Assembly (NCBI GenBank): GCA_029379385.1
Contig: CM055618.1
Coordinates: 10,426,134 to 10,490,133, forward strand
Direction: 5' to 3'
Length of the DNA: 64,000 nt
Source of the DNA: Quillaja saponaria
Taxonomy: Eukaryota > Streptophyta > Magnoliopsida > Fabales > Quillajaceae
Position 1 is the first letter of the stretch, and every line of letters starts with the position of its first letter. Below the pieces are notes generated by a model. That model was not told the origin of the DNA, searched no databases, and saw only the letters and a list, made by a program, of their open reading frames with translations. Position numbers and translations under genes: made by a program. This document shows, piece after piece, positions 62,257 to 64,000 of the stretch.

Positions 62257-64000
62257 TCATTTCCTTCCCAATTCAAGCTCATCTAAGGTTGAGCTTTGAT
62301 CATGAGACATGGGAGACGAAGTGAATCCATCACCATTTGGCCTTGTCTGTTGATTCACAGCCTGGGCATCCACAGCCTGAAAATGAAGTGCATTATGGTC
62401 TGTATTCCCAGTGGATCGTGTTTCTTCTAGTGCTCGGAAATATGCATATGTACACCATCCTGACAAAACAATTATCAAAATATTAGAGAAGAACATCAGA
62501 AACGTGACGATTAAAATGAATCAACAGTTAACATTTAACAATAGTAGATCAGACCACTAATCGAAGTACCATCTCATCCCTCCTATCCAAATCGGCAAAT
62601 CCCCTACCCCTACAAGATTCTAAAAGTTGCAAGATGCTATTCCATCACAACAAGGTATTAAAAGAGAAGAAACTGAAAACTTGATTCACAAATTGTGATT
62701 CACTTAATAGGTAGATTTCAAAACTTTGTTTCTTGACTTCCACTGTGGATTGCTAGAAAAGAAGTAAGCATGTAATACCCCATTTTCTTCCATGTTTAAG
62801 AATAAGCTCATTAAGGAACATATAAGTTGCCAAGTTTTTCATTTTAAAGGTCTCCAGGGGATTTTAACTTGGAATCAACCTGAACACAACAGCCCTAACA
62901 TTTTTACTTTAGTAGGCAATGACATTATGAACAATTCATATAATGTATAAGTATCCCACATTCTCAGTAGAAATGCCACCTAATATACTGCTGGAAATAG
63001 CAGAACCGAGAGATAGAGATGTTACCATCATCATTATAAGGGGCTGGGAAGAACTGCAGATAACAGAAAGCGGCAACAACAAGTCCTGAAGAGGCATAAC
63101 ATGTAGCAAGTGAATTTTAATAGTGATAGACATCAAACTATTTTCATTCACATAGTATAGGTCAGCAGAAAAGACCTATAAGCCCTCCAGTGAATACATC
63201 TTGCCAATGGTGCCAGTAGTCATCCACTCGAGAGACTCCGACTAGAGATGCAAGAAGTAAAGGAAGGATAACAATGCATAATTTTGCCACATGCCCTCTA
63301 CGATCAAATACTTTGATCTTCCCAGATAGGTAAAATGAGAGAAAACCTAAACCTGCAAAAGACCCTGCATATGAAGTTTTATCAGATCAAGTCCATGCAA
63401 GCACAAATTGTTTCTGAAATGAGCTCATTGAACATGTGCATAGTGTATACTTTTTTTCCATTTTATGTTTCCACACTCAATAGGTTAATCAATTAGTTCA
63501 TACATAGAATATCAATATACAAGTGTTCGAGCCTTTTCCTTGTAAAAAATGAGCTTTATATGATCCGTTCATGAAAGTCATTTCCAACTTATTTTAATAT
63601 AATGTTTTAGTTTCTTTCGAAAGTACAAATGGTAGATAGTTTTCTTCCCCTAAGGTAAAATAGTGATCGCAATTGCAAGATGTTTAGCTAATAAACCACT
63701 GATAGAAAACGTTAAATTTAATGTTCTTGTTCACCCCTTTCTACGAAGAGTATTATAATTGCATACCATCTCACTGAAGCAACTGGAAAAGATGTTACTC
63801 ACATGACGTATGGCCACTTGGGAAACTCTTGTGCCCTTCCCTTATATCACTATCCTTGCCATGACAAATTACATTTCCCAATTTATCATAACCCTATGAT
63901 CAAGAGAGAACAATTAGTGACGGACAAATGACAACTGCAGCAGATTAGAAGAACTTTAAATTGACAAATTTTATTAGTTCAGAAACCATTTGTCAATGAT
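62257..64000 (-). CDS. Second lipid phosphate phosphatase, 5' part outside window
   Basis: Minus-strand exons 63893-63803, 63364-63176, 63085-63026 and 62459-62257 are recognisable. They encode [11 protein letters not shown] (PSGH motif), [35 protein letters not shown] (SR-x5-H-x3-D motif), [15 protein letters not shown], then a divergent tail W-C-T-Y-A-Y-F...LDELELGRK. The 189- and 60-nt exons match the neighbouring gene in both length and phase, so the two are tandem duplicates. The N-terminal exons, including the K-x6-RP motif, should lie beyond 64000. No lesion is seen in the visible part. Stop codon at 62257-62259. Confidence 0.88.

Noticed and set aside
1..64000. CRISPR arrays, operons, riboswitches, rRNA genes
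   Set aside because: None seen; tandem repeats here are plant minisatellites or duplications without regular spacers, and the genes are eukaryotic with introns.

Overview
The window is nuclear DNA from a flowering plant, almost certainly a eudicot. It is AT-rich, genes are interrupted by GT-AG introns, intergenic stretches are long and full of A/T runs, and the transposable elements are plant types (Tourist-like MITE, Ty3/gypsy LTR element, Au-type SINEs, Mutator-like element). No bacterial, viral or organellar gene block was found. I cannot name the species.

Layout. 1-7.8 kb is intergenic and holds a Tourist-like MITE (3114-3519) and an internally deleted Ty3/gypsy element bounded by a CCAGG target-site duplication (4803-6591, minus). 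7797-10462 (minus) is a five-exon nucleoredoxin-like gene broken by a stop and several frameshifts. 13715-20422 (plus) is an intact five-exon double B-box protein with a shortened CCT-like tail. 20.4-26.4 kb is repeat-rich and contains a decayed copia-like remnant. 26565-31408 (plus) is a type-B response-regulator-like gene with a pseudo-receiver, a GARP DNA-binding domain and an exact 80-residue tandem repeat; it has an in-frame TAG at codon 106. 33979-40343 (minus) is a BAT1/GABA-permease-type amino acid transporter gene with several disabling lesions, a SINE at one splice site, and a roughly 0.9 kb copy of a lipid phosphate phosphatase 5' region in its longest intron.

40.4-52.7 kb has no gene I can support. 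It holds a GC-richer orphan island, degenerate minisatellites, a transposon-like non-coding block, an AT-rich repeat complex and a complete non-autonomous Mutator-like element (49023-51021) with 9-bp target duplications. 52783-53202 (minus) is a small basic plant protein of unknown function. 55181-59580 (minus) is a complete seven-exon lipid phosphate phosphatase (297 aa). 62257 to the window edge (minus) is a tandem paralogue whose 5' end lies outside.

The genes do not form a pathway. The theme is gene turnover: three multi-exon genes (nucleoredoxin-like, response regulator, amino acid permease) carry lesions beside intact neighbours, and a tandem phosphatase pair has donated a fragment about 21 kb away. 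Exon boundaries were worked out by hand from splice dinucleotides, reading phase and remembered family patterns; no alignment or transcript data were available.
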